Below are positions 6,848 to 8,591 of a stretch of DNA of 8,591 bases, one piece after another. The notes beneath the pieces are model-generated. The model made no database searches. It was not told where the DNA came from and saw only the letters and a list, made by a program, of their open reading frames with translations. Each line of letters begins with the position of its first letter. Position 1 is the first letter of the stretch. The stretch is from Acidobacteriota bacterium (lineage in GTDB: Bacteria > Acidobacteriota > Vicinamibacteria > Vicinamibacterales > SCN-69-37): positions 1 to 8,591 of the forward strand of contig JAKALV010000135.1 of assembly GCA_021824055.1 (NCBI GenBank). Direction: 5' to 3'. Both the position numbers and the translations under genes were made by a program.

Positions 6848-6876
6848 CGCGAGGGCGCGGGCCGAACGGGACTGCC

Positions 6877-6960
6877 TCGCGAAGCCTCCCGAACTACAAG
6901 CGATGCCCCCGAACCTCGTTCGAAGTTCCCCGAACCACGCACGAAGCCCCACGAACTTCA
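6877..6960 (-). repeat. 21-bp direct repeats, right cluster (four units, inverted relative to the left cluster)
   Basis: Four units are seen with GAAC at 6891, 6911, 6932 and 6953, spacings of 20, 21 and 21. On the minus strand each reads GTTCGGG or GTTCGTG followed by a cTTCG-like end, the same unit as the left cluster. The unit nearest the centre (6878-6894) is the reverse complement of 6769-6785 with one mismatch. Confidence 0.75.
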
Positions 6961-6964
6961 CCTG

Positions 6965-6982
6965 TCGCACAAAGACGTGCGA
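6965..6982. other. Small perfect hairpin 3' of the RHH regulator gene
   Basis: TCGCAC-AAAGAC-GTGCGA is a six-base-pair perfect stem with a six-base loop, about 35 bases beyond the stop codon of the minus-strand gene. It has no T tract, so it is at best a weak or factor-assisted transcript end and may simply belong to the repeat cluster. Confidence 0.3.
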
Positions 6983-7017
6983 AGCGTGCCTCCCGAATCC
7001 GCGAGTTCCGTGTCGCG

Positions 7018-7518
7018 TCAGGCCCTGCGCCGCTGGCGCTTCGGTTCCAGGACGATGATGGTGCGTTCCTGGAGCGACACCCCGGGAGACTGGCGGGCGT
7101 TCCGCAGGATCTCGGCGACGGCCTCGAGCGCCTGGCGCTCGGCGGATCCGGCCCGGGCGTGCTCCACCGCGTCGCGCACGGCGAGTTCCAGCTGCGGAAT
7201 GGAATGCGGCGCGGCCAGGGAAATAAGGGCGCGGCCGCCGCCGATCGGCACCAACTCCACGCCGGGCAGGCGCCGTAGAGCGTTCAGCGGCGTCACGAGG
7301 ATCACGGCGTGGCTGCCGTACCGGGAGATGCCCGCCACCGGCCCGGATGGTGAGGCCGCGCCGCGCCGGCGTTCGGCCAAGGACACGATGCCATGCCCCA
7401 GATCGCCGTCGACGCTCTGCAGGCGCGCAATGACGTCTTCCGGGAGGGTCACCGTGACGGCGCGGGAGGGCCGTGCGTACTTGCGGGGCCGTCCGGGTCT
7501 GTGCCTGATCGTCTCCAT
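7018..7518 (-). CDS. Ribbon-helix-helix regulator with AT-hook-like N-terminus and uncharacterised C-terminal domain
   Basis: The 166-residue protein starts with basic RPGRPRKYARPSR, whose GRP flanked by basic residues (9-13) is AT-hook-like. Then RAVTVTLPEDVIARLQSVD and LGHGIVSLAERR (19-51) have the strand-helix-helix pattern of ribbon-helix-helix (CopG/MetJ-like) DNA-binding domains, which work as dimers gripping DNA with paired strands. Residues 66-160 (YGSHAVILVTPLNAL, VELVPIGGGRALISL, a helical part, then SLQERTIIVLE) form a second domain I do not recognise by name, possibly for dimerisation or ligand sensing. No signal peptide or membrane segment. The start could be ATG 7518 or, nine bases upstream, ATG 7527; neither has a strong Shine-Dalgarno. 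It is divergent from the lipoprotein gene, with an AT-rich island between. Autoregulation and control of the neighbour are inferred. The frame continues open upstream, antisense to the lipoprotein, but that part is not coding. Confidence 0.75.
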   Translation of the reverse strand: METIRHRPGRPRKYARPSRAVTVTLPEDVIARLQSVDGDLGHGIVSLAERRRGAASPSGPVAGISRYGSHAVILVTPLNALRRLPGVELVPIGGGRALISLAAPHSIPQLELAVRDAVEHARAGSAERQALEAVAEILRNARQSPGVSLQERTIIVLEPKRQRRRA

Positions 7519-7553
7519 GCACGACATCGTACCCGCACACGCCGCGCGCGGCG

Positions 7554-7576
7554 AAATAATTATTACTGGATAATTA
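7554..7576. promoter_or_regulatory. AT-rich island with two ATAATTA repeats, candidate operator
   Basis: Twenty of 23 bases are A or T, in surroundings that are strongly GC-rich. ATAATTA occurs at 7556-7562 and again at 7570-7576, a 14-base step, and AATAATTATT (7555-7564) is a perfect palindrome. It lies 28-58 bases upstream of the RHH regulator start and upstream of the lipoprotein promoter. Paired short sites fit RHH binding, and AT-rich DNA fits the AT-hook-like segment. Binding is inference only. Confidence 0.4.
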
Positions 7577-7596
7577 CGCATGGAAGCATATTCGAA

Positions 7597-7626
7597 TTGA
7601 AACAGACCACTGCGCCTTGGTATGCT
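7597..7626 (+). promoter_or_regulatory. Candidate sigma-70 promoter of the lipoprotein gene
   Basis: TTGAAA (7597-7602, five of six matches) and TATGCT (7621-7626, four of six) are separated by 18 bases. Transcription would start near 7633, leaving about 50 bases of leader before the ATG at 7684. Confidence 0.45.
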
Positions 7627-7672
7627 GCCGATTCCGGCGGGCATCGGTGCGCGGCGGAGCCCACGATCTGCC

Positions 7673-7678
7673 GAGGAG
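7673..7678 (+). promoter_or_regulatory. Ribosome binding site of the lipoprotein gene
   Basis: GAGGAG lies five bases before ATG 7684. An in-frame GTG at 7678 overlaps this site, so it is a less likely start. Confidence 0.65.
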
Positions 7679-7683
7679 TGCTG

Positions 7684-8591
7684 ATGCTGACCGTCCCCAG
7701 TTCCGTCGAGCGGCGAGCCCGCGTCCTGTTCCCGGCGATCGCGTGTGCGCTGGCCGTGGCGGTCGCGTGCAGCCGGTCCGCGGCGCCGACATCGCCGGCG
7801 GTGCCGACGGCCAGTAATACTCCGGCCGCCGATGGCTCCACGCTGAAAGTCAGCGCGCCGGCGCCGGCCTCGCCCATCAACAAGCAGCAGGTGTCGGCCG
7901 ACAACCCCACACTGACCGCCACGGCACCGGCCGACGGCGGCACGACGCCCCTGCAGTACCGGTTCCAGTTGTTCAATGAGGCCGGCACGAAGGTGGAGGA
8001 GTCGGGACTGATGGCCACGCCGTCCTACACGGTGACCTCGACGCTGGATTTCGCAAGAACCTACACGTGGCGCGTCCGCGCGGAATACCTGTTGCATACG
8101 GGCCCCTGGTCCGCGGCGGCGGCGTTCGTCTCTCCCGAGGGCGGCTACATCCGCACCGGCGAAGTCCGCGACGTGCTCTCGAACGGCAAGACCGTCGGCG
8201 AGCGGTTCGGCAGCACGACGTTCGTCGCCGGCAAGGGCATCAGGATCGACAACAGCCAGTCCTACGTCCGCTACACCATTCCGGGCACCGTGCTCGCCGG
8301 TGAATTTTCGATGGAAGTCGAAGGCCTCCAGGCCAACGGCCCTGGCGACAAGGTGAAGGTCTTCTCGATGTCCAGCGACGGGCCGGACTTCATCACCGAC
8401 GATTACCGCGTGGATATTCAATATCGCGGCACCGCCGGGTTTCCGCCGAACGCCATCACGTTCCGCTGCCTCTACGGGTCGGCGACCGACTTGACCAAGC
8501 GCTACGAGCCCGACACCGCCACACGATTGAATTCCGTCTTCACTTTGAGCGCCGGCACGACGTACTACTGGAAGTTCTCGTGGGGCAGCGA
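7684..8591 (+). CDS. Predicted lipoprotein with FN3-like domain, incomplete at the right edge
   Basis: The visible 302 codons are open to the edge of the window. The start has a basic segment (ERRARV), a hydrophobic stretch (LFPAIACALAVAVA) and Cys29, a plausible lipoprotein signal although the lipobox AVAC lacks the usual Leu. Lipid anchoring to a membrane facing the periplasm or surface is inferred. An Ala/Pro/Ser/Thr-rich linker follows (30-58). Residues 59-155, starting APASPINKQQVSADNPTLTA and including YRFQLFNE and TYTWRVRAEY, resemble a fibronectin type III domain. The rest (GYIRTGEVRDVLSNGKTVGE, FSMEVEGLQANGPGDKVKVF, ITFRCLYGSATD, TYYWKFSWGS) looks like a beta-rich, LamG/concanavalin-like sandwich. 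No catalytic motif is seen, so a binding or adhesion role is the mildest guess. It resembles FN3 lipoproteins I recall from Acidobacteriota, unverified. It is divergent from the RHH regulator. The C-terminus lies outside the window. Confidence 0.8.
   Translation, partial: MLTVPSSVERRARVLFPAIACALAVAVACSRSAAPTSPAVPTASNTPAADGSTLKVSAPAPASPINKQQVSADNPTLTATAPADGGTTPLQYRFQLFNEAGTKVEESGLMATPSYTVTSTLDFARTYTWRVRAEYLLHTGPWSAAAAFVSPEGGYIRTGEVRDVLSNGKTVGERFGSTTFVAGKGIRIDNSQSYVRYTIPGTVLAGEFSMEVEGLQANGPGDKVKVFSMSSDGPDFITDDYRVDIQYRGTAGFPPNAITFRCLYGSATDLTKRYEPDTATRLNSVFTLSAGTTYYWKFSWGS

Larger units (their letters stand above)
6726..7017. other. 292-bp repeat-filled gap between convergent genes
   Basis: No gene is supported here. 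The helicase ends at its left and the minus-strand RHH regulator gene ends at its right. The content, left to right, is three 21-bp repeats, a GGGGAATC tandem, about 25 bases of unremarkable GC-rich sequence, four 21-bp repeats of the same family in the opposite orientation, a small hairpin, and one decayed unit (about 6976-7000). Inverted copies 6769-6785 and 6878-6894 match at 16 of 17 positions, so either transcript could fold into a stem enclosing the tandem. No T-rich tract marks a classical intrinsic terminator. Confidence 0.7.

Noticed and set aside
6679..6942. Short open frames across the 21-bp repeats that give seven-residue periodic peptides (for example EVRGPSH, EVRAPSK).
   Set aside because: Any 21-bp repeat gives a seven-residue period in every frame. 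No ribosome site or start context supports translation.
6724..6960. CRISPR-like array.
   Set aside because: Units are 21 bp, abut directly without unique spacers, diverge from each other and occur in both orientations; no cas gene is present.
7519..8421. Upstream extension of the RHH regulator frame, antisense to the lipoprotein, which would give a 467-residue protein.
   Set aside because: The extension has no recognisable fold and crosses the AT-rich promoter island and the whole antisense of a well-supported lipoprotein gene; homology-like sequence begins only near RPGRPRK.

Overview
GC-rich bacterial DNA, read by eye. The protein families and the style of its intergenic repeats (GGGGTCAGAGCC-type inverted repeats, short heptamer-phased tandem repeats) suggest an Acidobacteriota genome, perhaps class Vicinamibacteria. 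This is inference from remembered similarity; no search was run.

Layout. Minus strand, 1-1127: the metalloprotease domain of an M61 glycyl-aminopeptidase-like protein. It runs off the left edge and lacks its N-terminal domain. Minus strand, 1142-1633: an intact DinB-fold protein, whose start overlaps the stop of an AraC-family regulator by one base. Only the C-terminal DNA-binding half of that regulator survives (1633-1920). It is cut off at 1912-2029 by a 118-bp nested inverted repeat (REP/MITE-like). The stretch 1-2030 therefore looks like a rearrangement scar: two 5'-truncated genes, one intact small gene and one mobile palindrome.

Plus strand, 2081-4927: a complete secreted M16 (pitrilysin-type) zinc protease. 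The end of the palindrome supplies a TTGACA hexamer that may be its -35 box. Sixteen bases downstream, 4944-6725 encodes a DEAD-box RNA helicase with a C-terminal DbpA-type RNA-binding domain (DeaD/CsdA-like) and an unusual motif III. The junction between the two genes is a heptamer-phased repeat that also supplies the protease stop codon.

6726-7017 is a 292-bp gap between convergent genes, full of structured repeats: 21-bp repeats in inverted orientation flanking a GGGGAATC tandem that fits the G-quadruplex consensus.

Minus strand, 7018-7518: a small ribbon-helix-helix regulator with an AT-hook-like GRPRK segment. It is divergent from a predicted lipoprotein (7684 to the right edge) with an FN3-like domain. 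The spacer between them holds an AT-rich island with two ATAATTA repeats, a candidate operator for the regulator, and a recognisable promoter for the lipoprotein.

No RNA genes, CRISPR arrays, transposase genes or obvious defence or biosynthetic system were seen. The most interesting material is regulatory and repeat structure plus the rearrangement scar.
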